Below are positions 23,704 to 37,200 of a stretch of 64,000 nt of DNA, piece after piece. Made by a program: the position numbers and the translations under genes. Each line of letters begins with the position of its first letter. The first letter of the stretch is position 1. The notes under the pieces were generated by a model. It did not search any database and was not told the origin of the DNA. It worked only from the letters and a program-made list of their open reading frames with translations. This DNA comes from Formicarius rufipectus (Eukaryota; Chordata; Aves; Passeriformes; Formicariidae): assembly GCA_013399695.1 (NCBI GenBank), contig VXAU01003525.1, positions 350,684 through 414,683 on the forward strand. The letters are read 5' to 3'.

Positions 23704-25330
23704 TGAGAACCATTCCTCCTTGTCCAAGACTACTGAAAGGATTCCTTCCAGCCCAGGGTAACATGAGCAAGCGCAGTGCATGATGATGCTTAGTATCTCC
23801 TGGCTTAGACCCTTGTCATGTCTTCCAGAGCTTATTGCCAGGCCCTGACTCCTGTGATACATCATGGGGTTTATGTTTTTGGATGTTTTAAGAGACTACT
23901 GAGAGGAGAGGAACACCAGGCACACTGCTGTGGCTCATGAGACGTGCGCTCTGTGCACACATGTACTCACAGAGAGATCTCTCCCTCATTGCAAGGCAAA
24001 GCCATACCAAATGGACCCTGGTGGGATTTCACAGTTACAAACTTCTCATAGGTGTGCAGCAATAAAAAAGGGTTTGAGAAAGGTTTCAGGAGTTATTAGA
24101 GCTGTTAGAACCAACTTTTTATCTCTCCTGACTAGTTTTAGTGCCTCAGGTGGTATGTACAGCTGCTAATGATCAGTGTTATTTACTGCATGATACTGCC
24201 TGAAATATAGCTGTGAATCAGAGCCTGACAGAGTAACACAAAGCAAGAACGTGGCACCAGGCCAAGGGTGTCCAAAGCCACGAGCAGCACAAGACTCAAA
24301 CACTGCATGCTGAGCTCTGTAGAAAATTTGGCCACTAAGAAAAGGAGCCCTTTTTAAACCTGGCCCTATAACCAGGTATGCACTAACTAGAGGGGGAAAT
24401 GGTCAGAAAGGCATTTTATAAATTACTGTTTGTTTTTTTTTATTCTGAAAAAGTTCTTAGGGTATTCACCAGTTTGATGACTCATAAATTGTCAAGACTA
24501 GAAATGTATTAAAATGTTTAGAAGGAGTGATTTAGCAGCTCTCTAATGGAACCAAATATTTAGGATGTGAGACTTCAAATCCAGCTTGGATCTGGCACAG
24601 AAGTGAATGTTGCCCATCTGACATCAAGACAGAAGACTTCAGTGCATCTGTCTTGAACGAAATTAGCAAAGCAATTTTAAAGAAAGTATTTTAATACCTG
24701 ATGTTGCCACAGTGGACAGTCTTAGCTGGAAAAATATCTTTTCTGGAAAATATGATTTTTCTGCAAAATAGGCACTTAAGAACTGGATTCTACACAGGTA
24801 CCTCTTTTTAACTCTTTTCACCCATGAATTCTGCAGAAGTTTAAGTCCTCGAATTCGTGCTGGAGAAGACATCTCATTTGCTATAAATTTCCCTTTAAAT
24901 ATTTGGCTTTACCTTCCCACACATGGCCTTGATTAATATTGACAGATACAGCAGATTCTTTCCTTGAGTTCCCCTGATGGAAACTCAAAGTGGACTCTCA
25001 TACGGTCTCAGCACCCAAATAACATGTTGCACAGTGGGGGTGGAGGCAAAGGTCGCAATCTGACCCTCACCTGTTTGTTTGTGCCTCTTGCTATTCACCT
25101 AGAAGCTGCTTCCTCCCAGTGCTGGGTATATATCCTTTACTAGGGTCTCCAAATATATCTATCCCTGCATTTTCATCCAATCACTGAGTCATTTTAACAA
25201 GACAGTGTAAAAATAATTAAAAAATAAATACCTATCCTAATATGTAGCTTATGAACTAGATATTTCTCTAACTCTGCAGCTAATAAGAAGGAAATCAATA
25301 GAATTATTAATATTGAAACTAAAAAGTCAA
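23704..25330. other. unassigned non-coding DNA
   Basis: No further repeats or exons are recognised. A T8 run sits near 24432. Confidence 0.6.
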
Positions 25331-25385
25331 AATCTCCACTGACTTCTAGGGAGTCAAATTTTACCCCCAGAGTATCATATATCAA
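25331..25385. mobile_element. possible ancient palindromic MITE remnant
   Basis: TCTCCACTGACTTCTAGGGAG followed by TCAAATTTTACCCCC recalls the 'CTCCATTGACTTCAATGGGAG ... CAAATTCTGCCCC' core of ancient amniote palindromic repeats. The match is short and decayed. Confidence 0.25.
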
Positions 25386-26134
25386 CCTAGCCAAGCCATG
25401 CGGTGCCAACCATGCAACAGCTCTCCAGATCCTGATGTGTGATGAACACTAAAACACAAAGAATTCTAATGAAGTGATACTAAGATGTTTTAATATATCA
25501 GCTTAATATCACTGACCTTGTGAAGGAGTCACAAGGATAAAACCAGGCTATGTGTGGTGGTAAAGAGGCTCTGGTTTGCATGGTGGCTCTATTTGCTGAT
25601 GTCAGAGAGCCTTCAGTGTGATGCAGCATTAATATTGTCTCATGTCAGGCAATGCAAATACAGAAAATTGCAAGTAGTGTGAGCATGTCCCCAAGATGAG
25701 CTCTGTGACATCCATTATGCAGAAGCAGAACCCTCTTACCTCATGAAAGATGGCAGTTTTGAAGGCTCAGTTTAATGACTCTGATCCTGATCTCGTACTA
25801 GGCTAACCCAAAAGTGACTCCATTTCAGACAACGGAGCTGCTCAGAAAAGGAGGGTCTGGTTTGCTGGTGCACCCAGCCACGGTTCTGTGAAAGCTGTCA
25901 GCTACTGAAGGGCTGCTCATTAGTGTCTCACTTTTAACAGTCATCATAATCATTATTAGAAAACCTCCAGCAATACCAAGTGGAGCTACAAGTTAAAAAT
26001 AAGCCAGTGGTACCTTTAAATGTGCCATGAGCTCTATTTTTGGCACGGGTGGCCCTGAGCAGAGGCTCACAGCTCAATCCAGACAGTTAGCAGGGTGCTG
26101 ACAGCAACATGTTGGTACAAGACTGTACTTCTCT
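25386..26134. other. unassigned non-coding DNA
   Basis: Nothing recognisable. Confidence 0.6.
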
Positions 26135-26290
26135 CTTTGGTTTTGTTTTAATTAAAGCCGCATTTATTTTTTAAAGCAGGTCATAAAGCCAACCTACTCT
26201 GACAACACTGAATTACATTATAAAATCCTTCCTTCTAATAATTATAAATCTCTGCTAAAGCAAATTGAAATGAAATGAAAGTGCCAGCAT
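26135..26290. promoter_or_regulatory. AT-rich conserved-looking block
   Basis: TTTTAATTAAAGCCGCATTTATTTTTTAAAGC (26145-26176), then TGAATTACATTATAAAATCC and TCTAATAATTATAAATC (26235-26251). Several TAAT words and one retained CpG in repeat-free DNA suggest a small enhancer-like element. Low confidence. Confidence 0.25.
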
Positions 26291-26642
26291 ACGGTGCCTT
26301 CCTTCCTGACAGGAGGGATCCACTTGATCAAAATTGCCACCGACTGCTCAGAGTCTGCAGAGAGGACAGATCCAGAAATGAATCTCAGCCCTCAGCTTCC
26401 TGCTGGTCTCAGTCAGTGAGTGTGTCAGAGCTTGGGCACCCAAGGATGCCCTCAGAGCACCTCACATGTCACTTGGCTGTACCCACACCCAAATGCCACA
26501 GCTACAACAGGTTTCTTCATCAGCTAAGGATGGCACACTCTAGATAAGTTTTGTCCTTCCACACTTCCAGTGGGAATGAGAAATGCTGGTGTCTCAATTT
26601 AGGTGTGGTAGTTTAAAGCAGAAAGTTAAAAATTGTATGTGT
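26291..26642. other. unassigned non-coding DNA
   Basis: An open frame of 90 codons (26275-26547) has no family resemblance. Confidence 0.5.
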
Positions 26643-26681
26643 ACATAAATATATATATTAATTATATAATATTATTATACA
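26643..26681 (+). repeat. AT-rich low-complexity tract
   Basis: Almost pure A/T (ATATATATTA, ATTATATAATATTATTATA), of the (TA)n/(TAAT)n mixed type. Confidence 0.85.
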
Positions 26682-26898
26682 GCCAAAAGTATTGAATGCA
26701 GCAGGCTGATTTCAGAAGGTTTATAGTCTGGGGTGACATTACTTATATGACACATATGGAAACTATGGGCTGGAATTTCCCTGGAAACAGTCCTTCCCAC
26801 AAGATTTCTGGCACTTTGGATTCTCTACACAGCTAGAAATCCTGCGAGGACAATTTGCCTCATTGTACTTGAGTCCTCCTTGGTTGAGTTGGAAACCA

Positions 26899-26935
26899 GG
26901 GGCCAGATCCTTAATTTATGTAAACAGGAAGAATT
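26899..26935. mobile_element. ancient palindromic MITE remnant, one arm
   Basis: GGGGCCAGATCCTTAATTTA followed by TGTAAACAG resembles the terminal arm GGGGCCAGATCCTCAGCTGGTGTAAATCAG of an ancient amniote palindromic repeat, the same type as the fuller copy at 42730-42812. The second arm is not found. Confidence 0.4.
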
Positions 26936-29900
26936 CTGTTGAAAGAACTAGAGAGGAATCAAGGGAAATTCTCAGTCCAAAACTGTAATAAAGAGAAAGG
27001 TTTCTAAATCCTTCAGGACCTCAAAAAGTACAGACAAAATTCCTTCACAAAAGTGAGTGGGATGAGAAGAAGAGGTGTTTTTTCTTTCCCTTTCCTGATG
27101 GGCTGCCCAGAACAACAGGTATTTTTCTGTTAAGAAAGTTACAGTCAGGGGAACCCCTCGGTCCACTGCAGTGAGGTACTCTGTATTTTGGCTCTTCATC
27201 TCTCAACATCCCTCAGAAATGGGAACCTGGATTAGCTGCCAATGTCAGGGTGTCCTGAGTCAAGAATTCCAGGATGAGAGAGAACAGAGTGTCCTATGCT
27301 CTCTAAGTAAGATGCATATATGTGGGACACATGTTAGAGGGAATGTCAAGGGATGTCAAGGCATCAGAAGTCTGGATATTGTTTCAAGGTGGCCAGACAG
27401 TGCTGATTCCAGAAGTGGACTGAGCATTACAAGGGCAAAGTATTTTATAAGATGGAGTTTATTCTTGAGTACTTTAAGTGAAATAATCCCTGTAGGCCAT
27501 TTGGGTGTTCAGTCAATGGAAAGCCGAGAATCCCACTTGCTCTGGATGCATAAGTCATGTGTAGGAAGACTTGTGGTGGTGATGGCCCCAGCTCAGCCTG
27601 GGAGGTACAGGCAAGGCAGAGCTCCTTGACAGAGCAGATGCTCTGCCAGGATCCAGTGGGCAAGAGTACCAAGGGCCAGGTCCCATTTCTGTCACAACTT
27701 TCATTTGAGCAATTCTGGGAATGCTCCTTCCATCCACCATGAGGCACTTGGGTTTCTGTTTCTTGCCAAGGCAGGGACAGAAGGGATATCCTACATGATG
27801 GAAAATGGCCTTGTATTAGTGGAAGGCTTTCCAGGGCTTCTTCTGTCTCCATTGAACAGCATCTGAAGTTTTCTTTTCTGGTTGAAACATTAAATTGGTG
27901 TTTGCTGCTCAGGAAGTATTACCTGTTAGTGGCTACTCAGTGGTGTAATTTACTTTCCCCAGGACTCTGGATTGAGACTGTGTCAAGCTGATGTTGTTTA
28001 AGTTTCCAGAAAGAAATCCTAGCAAGATAAACTTAGAGCAAAGCATGCTGCTGGAATGGCCTAGCAGGGAGGTTATTGGGAGCATTCATTAATTGTTGCA
28101 TTGCCTGGCAGGCTGGACTGGTTACCGGTTTGTTTCCAGTTGCAATGGAATCCAAATTCCCACTTTGGATGCCCCAGCATGGTTTGGATGCTGCAGCTCC
28201 TTTCATCTCTACAGATGTTGAGATCAACTGCAATCTTGCATCAGAGTGATCTGAGCCGTGTGTGTGTGGGTGGGGTTGGCATGTGCCTTTGTGCAGGAGG
28301 GCATTTCCTAATCAGGACCTTCAGCTTAAGCAACAACTTGCTTTCCCTAATGATTTGGCAAAGTTAATCAGTATTGCCCTTCAAAGCATCCAGCAAGGCT
28401 AACTATCCACTCAGATTCCTCCTGAGAAATCTGCCTAGGGAAGGGGAGGCCTGGAGGGAGAATGGGATGGGTGAGAAGGAACATAGTTATTCATATCTGA
28501 TATGGGATGATGTTTTTAACTGATTTGCAAATGATCTCACTTATCATGATAGACACAGAGAGAAAAAAACCACACAGATACATCAAAAATCACTTCCAGG
28601 ATATGGAGTAACTATTGCTACTTAGATTACAATTTTCCAAATGTCTGGTTTCTTCACAGGGGGTGTGGTGAGGAAGCAGAGAGATAATAAGCAAAACCAA
28701 TCCCAAAATTGAGAATGATCGGGAACTGTAGGTGATATCTAGGAACTCTGTGGTCTGTGAGTGAGCACACCAGCTTCTGCTTCTAACACCCCGGACTCCC
28801 ACTTTGCTGTGGTGTTTATCTGGGCCAGCCCATGAGTCTCTAAACTGGCAGAACAGGTAGAAGATTTCCTAATTATTCCTGACATTGAACAAGTTACTTC
28901 ACTACCCTCTTTTGCTGCTCTTTCTCTGTCATACCCTTGTTAAGCCTGAAATCATTTTGCTTACAAGATCTCAGTCTAAAACTTTTGGGGCAAGAACAGT
29001 CTATTTGCTTGTCCATACAAGTGTAAGCACATCAGGTCCCAGTCCTAGTTATAGCCTGCAAGTGCTATTACAGAATACCCAGTAATAATGGGAAAAAAGG
29101 ATGAGGTCATTCTGAGCTCTTGTCCCATTTACTCACCACCCATGGAAGTTTCTGTATTGCTATCTAACCTAGCAGATTTGCTGGGTCTCTCTGGTACCCA
29201 AATTTGGAAAGCTCTAGCTTTTCCTCCACCTCTGATGGCTTTGATAAAACAGGTTCTTGCCGAATCTATCAGAGGAATGTTTCTTTTCTGTATCCTGTAA
29301 TTGCCCAGGAAGGTGGGCATGGAATTCAAACCCATGGACAAAGAGGAGTTTTCGCATAGCAGGCTTTAGCAGCCTAGGTTACTTCAAATCTAAAACCTTC
29401 AAAAATAACTCCAAAACACATATAATCTGGCTCACGTGTGTATCCAGAGTATCTATTTTTAACTGGACTACTTAGTGGTTTTATGGCATTCATGAATACA
29501 CAAAAGCGATGCTTGTCCCAAAACTCAGACAACGCATTAAGTCCTGAGCAGTGATTACAAATCAGCTGCAACAGCTGAGAAGAGGGAATAGTGACTCCAA
29601 ACCACAGCAAAGAGTGATCTGGGAACCAGCACTGAAGGAAATCCCTCTATGAAACAGAAGTGCTCCGTTTCAGTGTAGTGTGTTGGGACAGGATTTAATT
29701 ATGCATTTGCTTTAATAAGAGCCTGTGGTAACTCCTGAGCCATTGCATTAAAGAGGTATCTGAGTATGAAGATGGCTATTGATTATTCAAACTGGCTGGG
29801 CCTTGAGGGTCACATTTTCATGAAGGTGTTCATGTCAACACACACGTTCACTGGCCACACACCTGCCCTAAAAGTGGTTTCCACATCTTTGTGCTTACAC

Positions 29901-30652
29901 TGACATTTTCCATTGTTGCACATGCAGTTGTTGGGTCTGTGTGAACATGCTGATTTAGGGACTTCAACATCTAAATACCAACCAAAGAATTCAACTTCTT
30001 GAACCAGTTTGAAATCAACACTTGCCCATCATGCTGTCTTTCTTAGATGCCTCAGCTCATTTGAGAACCAAGGGGATCTGAACCTCAGCAGCTGAAGCAA
30101 AGATAACCTGGTGACTCATAAACAGGGATTCATTCACAGCATGAGTGTATGAAAATGGTCCTTTCCAAATTTTGTCCTTACACCAAAAAGGTTTAGAAGG
30201 TTCACTTGCTTAATTCCATATTGTAAACTTTTAATAGAATGGATACCAGAATTCATTAAGGCTAAAAACTGCAGTAATATTGTGTGTGCCATACCCAGTA
30301 AGGCAACTGATTGAAAAGCACAGAATCTTACTTTAGACTCAAACATTTGAAGAAACAAATGGTGTTATTTTCACTATTTGTGTAATTATTTGTGTAAAAG
30401 TAAATTATCAAAGCTGTAGTTCCATGTTATAGACTACACAGAGTACTCTATCCCATGTATTACTCATCTGATTTTTACATTTTTGGTGCCTCAAAATATG
30501 TGTATTTATATGATTAAACCCACTGAAATAATGATTCTAGTGACAGAAGTAGAAATAGGCACATTCAGGAAGAGTCCTTCAGTCAAAAGAGTTTAATTTA
30601 TTGCTTTCCTTGATCTGCACTGCTTTATACATGTAAATGGAAGTATCTCTGT
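26936..30652. other. unassigned non-coding DNA, 3.7 kb
   Basis: Frames of 152 codons (27171-27629, plus) and 135 codons (27445-27852, minus) overlap one another and show no domains. A weak MIR-like match near 28886-28915 is not annotated. The stretch 29690-29830 is AT-rich and repeat-free (TTTAATTATGCATTTGC at 29694-29710). Confidence 0.55.
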
Positions 30653-30680
30653 GCATATATACACACACACATATATAATA
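30653..30680 (+). repeat. (AT)/(AC) mixed microsatellite
   Basis: A compound dinucleotide tract: ATATATACACACACACATATATA. Confidence 0.85.
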
Positions 30681-31837
30681 ACAGGAATCCAGCCACCAGC
30701 TCCATTTTCCAGTTACTTCCCACAATTATTTTATTTAGGAAGCTCTGATGAAACACTTATTTTGAAAATCCAGCTCCACTGCTTTTAGCATTTTAGCTGC
30801 AGAGCAATTACTCAGCCTGTCAGGGTAATCATCATAAATATTGCTGTCCACGGTTTTTCTACAAGCCAATAGTAACTGGTTGGGTCAGTTCAGCTCAATT
30901 CAATGACCTTCCAAGGAAGAGTTGCATTTGTATTCCATTTCCAAACTACAGACTAGAGTGCATGTAAAAATGGGTCATTCTTAAGGCACTGACCTCTTTC
31001 CCATGATTTCTGAGTCATAATCTCTGACACCAGAAAATCTGAGCTCTGCATTCCATGTATTTGCAGGTGTTATTGTCTGTTTTTATTTGGAGAAGCTCAA
31101 AGCATATGAGATACCTTATGATTTCAATGTTCTGTCTGGACAACAGGTACAGCAGCATTGGTTCAGTTCCATTGCCCTGCAATGAATGAAAGGAGCTCCA
31201 AAGTTTTTACTGATTAGGTAAGCAAATTTGAACTGGAAGCCTCAGCTGAGAACAAACAGATGCCACAATGCAGTCCTGGAGGGACTACCTTGAAGGGTAG
31301 TTAATTGTGATCTTGGGGTGTGCTCTCACTGAGTACAAACTGCCCTGACTTCACAGGAGTGTTTCACATCCACAGAGGCCTGACCACAGAATATAATGAT
31401 GCTACATTTGTAGTTTTAGCACCAATTTTTGGCAGCAGTGCACATTCAAGCAGCCTCCACCCCAGAGCCACCTGGTTCCTTGCCTGGTACTGGTACAAGC
31501 CTTTGAAAGTCACTGTCCAAGAGCTGCTGCACCAGGCATGAGGAGCTCTGTCTCCTGCCCAGCCAACAATGTGGTCCTGACAGTTCTAACAGCATCTGGA
31601 ATTGGAATGGCAGCACAAATCATCCCTCTTTCCATCCTTTTCTTTCTTTCCTTTCCTCACAGAATAAATATGTACATGATGGATGTTTTCCTCTTTTGTC
31701 CTCTTCTCAACCCCAGAGAGAAAGCAGGCTCAGAAAAGGTCACCAGCACCTGCCCAGCCTCACTTGTACTCATTCAGAAGATTTTGCAGGTATGACTTAC
31801 ACATTCTGTAATCAACGTACACCCACATCACACTGAT
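30681..31837. other. unassigned non-coding DNA
   Basis: No repeat or exon is recognised. Confidence 0.6.
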
Positions 31838-31950
31838 CAGTAAACTGAGGCCCAGAACAGTGACGCTGCAAGATCAATCAGTGAGTTAGTGGTGGAAACC
31901 AGAATAAAACTGGAGTCAGCTGCTAACCACATAAGCTATCCCTGCTGCTG
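31838..31950 (-). mobile_element. MIR-like ancient SINE relic
   Basis: CAGTAAACTGAGGCCCAGAACAGTGA, CTGCAAGATCAATCAGTGAGTTAGTGGTGGA and ACTGGAGTCAGCTGCTAACCACATAAGCTATCCCTGCTGC follow the reverse complement of MIR in order (ggaaactgaggcacagagaggt / gcccaaggtcacacagctagtaagtggcaga / tgactccagagcccgtgctcttaaccactatgctat). This is one of the clearer relics. Confidence 0.6.
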
Positions 31951-32470
31951 GCCTGGAAAGTAAAAATAATGGTTTGGAGTCCTCCAGTTTTCATTATTAG
32001 CTTTTTGGATGTGTTTTGCCTAAGGGGAATGAGTTATTCTCTGCTGTTGCATCAGTGTGTTCCACTTCAGCTGAATTATGTGTCACTTTATGGTAGGGTT
32101 GTCTTCATTTTTTTCTCGGCTGCTCTTAGGGAGATCTTCATGAACATCTTGTTTGACAAATTCTGCACCACCCACATAACCACTCTGAGGCAGACTGAGC
32201 AGAGTCAGAGGCTGAGCAGGGCCCACTTATCTTTGGTGATCTCGTCTCGTTGTTGCTAATTGGGATCTGCCAGTGCCATTGGCCGGAGCAGAGCGTGGTG
32301 TTTGGAGCCCAGTGCTTCTCTCTGTCCTTGTGGCTTTGGGCACATCACTGAAGTTGACTGATAGTGTGTTCCTTTATGTGTTTGTTAGTTCCTAAGGAAA
32401 ATTTCAGCCCATGCAAAAAGCTGCAGCAATATTTTTATGCCTTATTCTTGCGGGGAGGAGAGAGTATATT
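31951..32470. other. unassigned DNA with a weak MIR-like stretch
   Basis: At 32297-32352 GTGGTGTTTGGAGCCCAGTGC and TGTGGCTTTGGGCACATCACTGAAG recall a plus-strand MIR start (agactggagcc, ctgtgaccttgggcaagtcactt), but the match is too thin for a firm call. Confidence 0.4.
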
Positions 32471-32488
32471 AAAAAAAAAAAAAAAAAA
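32471..32488 (+). repeat. A18 homopolymer
   Basis: Eighteen A residues. No recognisable retroposon body lies upstream. Confidence 0.9.
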
Positions 32489-33735
32489 GACAAGAGTTCC
32501 ACCCAAAACACAAAACACAAACATTCCCTCCTTTCTTCTTTTGTAGTTTCCTAAAACCTGGAAAATAAATCATCCTTCAACCCAAACTGCAGTTTCTCAA
32601 AGAAAATTCAGAAAAGAAATGTCTATTTAAGCAACAAATATCTAAAATAATTTTTTGTAAAAACAAAACAAAAACCAACCACAAACTTTCATGGAAGTTT
32701 TCAAGCACTAGTGGAGAGGCAGAGGAATATCTGGTTTGTAACCTGCCCTATCTTGATGCAGTTGATTCAGTCTTCAACATCAACAAATACTGGTGACTTT
32801 CAAAAATCTGTACGTTATGTTTTGGATGACATTTAATTAAGAGATACTTCTCATGTATAGAATAACCTTGATTACAAAACCAGATGGCAATGGAGCAACA
32901 ATTTATCTTCCTGGTGAATTTTAATACACAGGCAAGTGAGGGCACAAAAAGCATGGTTTAAACTTGACATAATTTGGTCACTGGGAGCTATGAGGGCTTT
33001 CCCCAATAATCTCTGCTTCTGCACCTAATCTTGACCTAAAGGCATTGCTGGTGCTCTAACCTTCTCCTCCTTGAGCTCAGTCACCTTATTTCCACTTCCT
33101 CTTCTTGATGTGCTCCTGATTTATTTCCTCAGCACCAGCACAGCATAGCTACACACCATCTAGTGACAGCATGGGAAGCACAGGTACATCCATAGGTGGT
33201 GCAAAAAGACCAGAAGGGCAAGAACGAGCCATGACAAAGGCAGAAAATTACACACCAGCTCTCTGGAGTCCATAATTGAAGCACTGCCAAATGCTGAGAA
33301 GTTTACCAGCGCTCCCTGCAGTGGGGAGAATATGGATGTGCTTCAGTGGAAACCTTGCTCATTCCTGTTTGGCATGTCCAGTGTTTTCTGTGATTATGCT
33401 GTGGTTGTTTCTGACCTGCTAACAGGCTGGTGTGACCCTTCTCCATTGTGTGTTCAGTGACCTAGAGCTGCTGCTTGTGTTTGTGGTTATACAGAGCCAG
33501 AGCTCACCCCCACAAAAGGATGGTCTGGGCTGGCAGTAAGTGCAGTCAATGACAGAAGCTGCTCTTGGGGGCAAAGAGGGACAGTCTGGCAGGACAGAAC
33601 TAAGCCCTGACCCTTCCACAATTCAGTATGCTGAGCAGCCCAGGTGGATGCTGAATTTCATTCTCTCTCTGAATTGCTGCAGACCTGTTCAAAGGAGCCT
33701 TCCCTGCTTGGCAGGGCCACACAACAAGAGCCAGC
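32489..33735. other. unassigned non-coding DNA
   Basis: A-rich and AT-rich to about 32690, then ordinary composition. No exon or repeat is recognised. Confidence 0.6.
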
Positions 33736-34180
33736 ACGCTCAGGTCTGACGATGACGCTCCCTGCCTTCGGAGCGGCAGGAACCGAGCGGAGCTGCCTGC
33801 CAGGCCCCAAGACAGGCAAACCCCAGCGCTCCTGCAGACACCTGCCAGCCAGGGGCCAGCCCCTTCTGCCTCCCCTCCAGGTGAAACTCGGATTCAGCAT
33901 CTTAAACAAAACCACAAAACCTGCTTGTCAGTCTGGGAGCTCTCTCGCCTCTCTCTTCCCTCTGCCGCAAGACTCTACACGCAGCCGAGCTGCTGCCCAG
34001 GGGCTGGAGGCAGCACAGGCAGCAGGAGCCTGACACTGGCTGCTCTTGGAGGAGCTGCTGGGCTTTGGCTTGCTCAGGGAGAGCAGTTGTTGCTCCCCAG
34101 GCTTGGCAAAACTGTCCAGACTTGTACTCCCAAGGAGAGCTTTTCAGCACGTCCTTGGCGCTGTCACCCAGGGAGAACTC
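33736..34180. other. GC-rich pocket with local CpG cluster
   Basis: About fifteen CpGs occur over roughly 430 bases, with about eight in the first 95 (TCTGACGATGACGCTCCC, TTCGGAGCGGCAGG, ACCGAGCGG, CAGCGCTCC). Two tandem TGACG half-sites sit at 33748-33758. It is too small and uneven for a classical CpG island. Overlapping open frames on both strands (115-129 codons) are compositional. It could be an orphan CpG cluster or an lncRNA promoter. Confidence 0.3.
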
Positions 34181-34239
34181 TGCTGGGGGAGTTTGCAGCT
34201 TTTCAGAAGCAGAACTCTGGTGGTTTGTTCCTACCCCAG

Positions 34240-34262
34240 GATTTTTTATTTTTTTTTTTTCT
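34240..34262 (+). repeat. T-rich homopolymer tract
   Basis: ATTTTTTATTTTTTTTTTTTC. Low complexity with no body attached. Confidence 0.85.
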
Positions 34263-37200
34263 TTCCATGTAATTTAATTGTATTTTTTGTTTTGCTCAGT
34301 ATCTTGAAGTGTCAGTGAAGTAGAAACACGGTAAAAGGATAATCCTGAGCATAGTTATTGCTCCAAGAGGAGATGCTGGAGCCCTCCCAACCTCAGGTTT
34401 GCTTTGGCCCCCAAAGCAGCCTCTCTTCAGGCAGGGAGGAGGGCTGAGGGACAATTTTTAAGCTGACTGGAGTTGGCCAGAGTTCCTCTTCAACCTGATA
34501 CAACCTTTGTTGTCATTCTTATACTCGCCTGAGTCATCCTAGTCCTTACTGAATCCCCCCTCTTTCTCAGTCCTTGTTTTATATGTTTGATGAGGTTCAT
34601 CTACTACAGCCAGGTTTATTTACTCTCTGGAGCCTGTTGGATTTCTTTCTGCATTTTCACTGATTTCCTACAGCACAGACTCTGATTAGGAAACTAGCAT
34701 AGCCTTCATTCAGTTTCCCTCTTTATCCTCTTCTTCCCTGACAATTCCTTTTATTTCCTATTGTAACCCAATCCTTTTTTTTTGTCCTGTTCTCTGCAGT
34801 TAGTCAAATAGATCCATCCAAACTATTAAAAGCAGCCTTTTCAGTGTAGAAGTATTCAACTTTTTATCTCTTCCCTTAGCAGAAGTGCAGGCATACAGAG
34901 TGAGAAGGGCAAATAAATTAGCTTTGGATATCAAAAGAAAGGCAGAAGGAACTGTCATCCTACCTAATAAAATGGAAAATCATGGGAAATGCTGTATTTA
35001 GAAAGTGAAGATGAAACACCTCTCTTTTCTCTCACTATCTAAAACAGACCAAGAATAAGCATTAACCCTCAACCTGGAATTTAAGTCCTTTCCTTGTCTA
35101 GATGGCTGCAGTGGTTGAAACAAAGATCCCAACATCCCTGACTTTGAAACTGAATCTGACCTGTGCCATTGCTGCCTCTCTGTCCCATGTAATTAGGCTA
35201 CATCTAAAGCCTAATGAATATGAATATGGATTTTTAATATGAATAAAAATTCATACATCTCTGAATTTTGCACTTAAGGAATTGTAAAACTGACTTTGGC
35301 CTTGAAGGAAACACATTTTGATAAGGCACCAAGAAGATTTCTTTAAATGAGGAGAAATGGCATTGATGTATCAATAAATTTCGAAAGAGAAGTCGATAGA
35401 GTAACAATTTGTATTTAGAAATATTTTCATTGAGTTGAATATAAAAGATTAGGCTGTTCTGCCTCACAGTCCTGGCTATTATGATACTTGTAGCAAGAAC
35501 CAGATTGTGATTTTCAGAGGCTTGAAGGGATGTGAAAGCAAAACCTCAGGCTTTAAGCAGTCAGTGAAAGTGAAATAAAGAGAGGAGAAAAGCACTGGTA
35601 CCCTGAGAAAGCAGAACATGTAAATGAATGAGGCAAATCCAACCCAACAAGAAAATTTGCATTAAACCCATCCTCCTCCTCAGACCTGGGCTATGTCAAT
35701 GCCAGGAGAGGAAAACTTGGTTCCCTAAGTTGTTTGGGACAGTCAGTAGTTTTTAGACAACTGCTTCTGGGTTGATTCTGCAAGCACAGCTCTGAAGTCA
35801 TCCCAGAGCTGGGTGGCCCCTTTTCTGACTTTAAGCTAAACAAATTAATGAGTCTGCCTGTGGTAGGACTTGCTAAGCAGTGCTTGAAGGTACAAAGAGG
35901 GAAAGGTAACAGGCCCCATCTGTATCCAGCCTTTAGTTAGAAGCTCAAAGCTCAAAAACTGAGCTTAAACCTGTATCAGCCTCAAGCTAAAAGCTCTTGA
36001 GTTCTGGGCAGTCTTGTAAGTAGTGTTTTCTATCCTTCATTCTTTACAGTTTTATACCAGCTGTCATGTTCACTGCCTAGTTGAATACAGAAATTAGGAA
36101 TGCCCTTCCATGTTATGTCTCCTCAAACACAAATGGTGATGGGCGACCATGGGAGTCCCCTTAGAGACAGGCAGAGCTTCATCACTGCTGTATCAGCTCA
36201 GGTGGATTGGCAGAAACCTTAGTAGGCCTTCCAGGAGAAGGTAAATCTGGATTAAATGCTAAACTAAATGCTAATTAAGTGCATAATGCCCTTCAAAGAT
36301 CTTGTTTCAGGCTCTTGGCAGACATGGGCACCTGCTTCATGCTTTGATCAGCAACTTGTAAGGAAGGTGAGACTTTTTTTCTTCAAACAAATGAAATTCT
36401 TTATTCCGGTTAGTATACATCCTTCTCAGAGCATCACTGAGTCTGGTCTGTGGTCTGTAAACAGCTTCTATCCCCACAAGGGATTTCCTCTGTGTTGGCT
36501 TCATCCAGGATCTGTACCTTGTCTTGCAGTTTTCTAGTTCAGGTCCTGTATATTTTTCCCCCTCATGGATCCCACGAAGCTCTCACCATAAACAAAATGG
36601 AAAATAATTTGTAAAGTTTCTGATGCTTCAGTACTCAAAACTGCACCTAGAACCACTGGTATGGCCAGAGGCTTTGGTGTTAAACCTTTGCCTAAAAATA
36701 CTGCACTCAAGAGCTCAGCTGGAATATCCCTTCATGTGACCATCTGTCATAGCTGAGCCCTGAACAGGTTGGTACAGTGCTGATCTGTCTCAGTGTGCTG
36801 TTAAGTTGTTTTTGTCTCCCTACTGGTGAGGCACATTCTTCTCATTCTCTTAATTTGTTTCTCTCAGAGTGTTTTTATTCAACAGTTGTCACCAAGTCAA
36901 TGTGACGTGAAAGAGAAGGGAGGAGAGGGACACGTAGTGCCTGACCCATTCGGTGTGGCCATTGCACAGGGTGACTATTCCTGTGTCCAGCCTGCTGCTG
37001 TTTCCCCCATTCCCCTTGCAGGCCCTGCTCTCTGCCTGCTTGGAGATGAAGAAAATCATGGCAATGCCTGTTGACAGTGGTGGGAATTTTCTCCCCTTTT
37101 CCCACTGCTGGTGAATACTGGAGCCTTTCAACCCTGGTAGTGAGCAGTTTCATCTAGGGAGTTAAATTTTCCCAGTGCCCTGCTGAGCCTTCCACAGTCC

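Noticed and set aside
26580..26640. GTGTGGTAGTTTA word resembling the start of some avian ERV LTRs
   Set aside because: No LTR body, no terminal repeat and no target-site duplication follow.
28886..28950. MIR-like stretch (TTGAACAAGTTACTTCACTACCC)
   Set aside because: The match covers one short MIR segment only and lacks the neighbouring segments.
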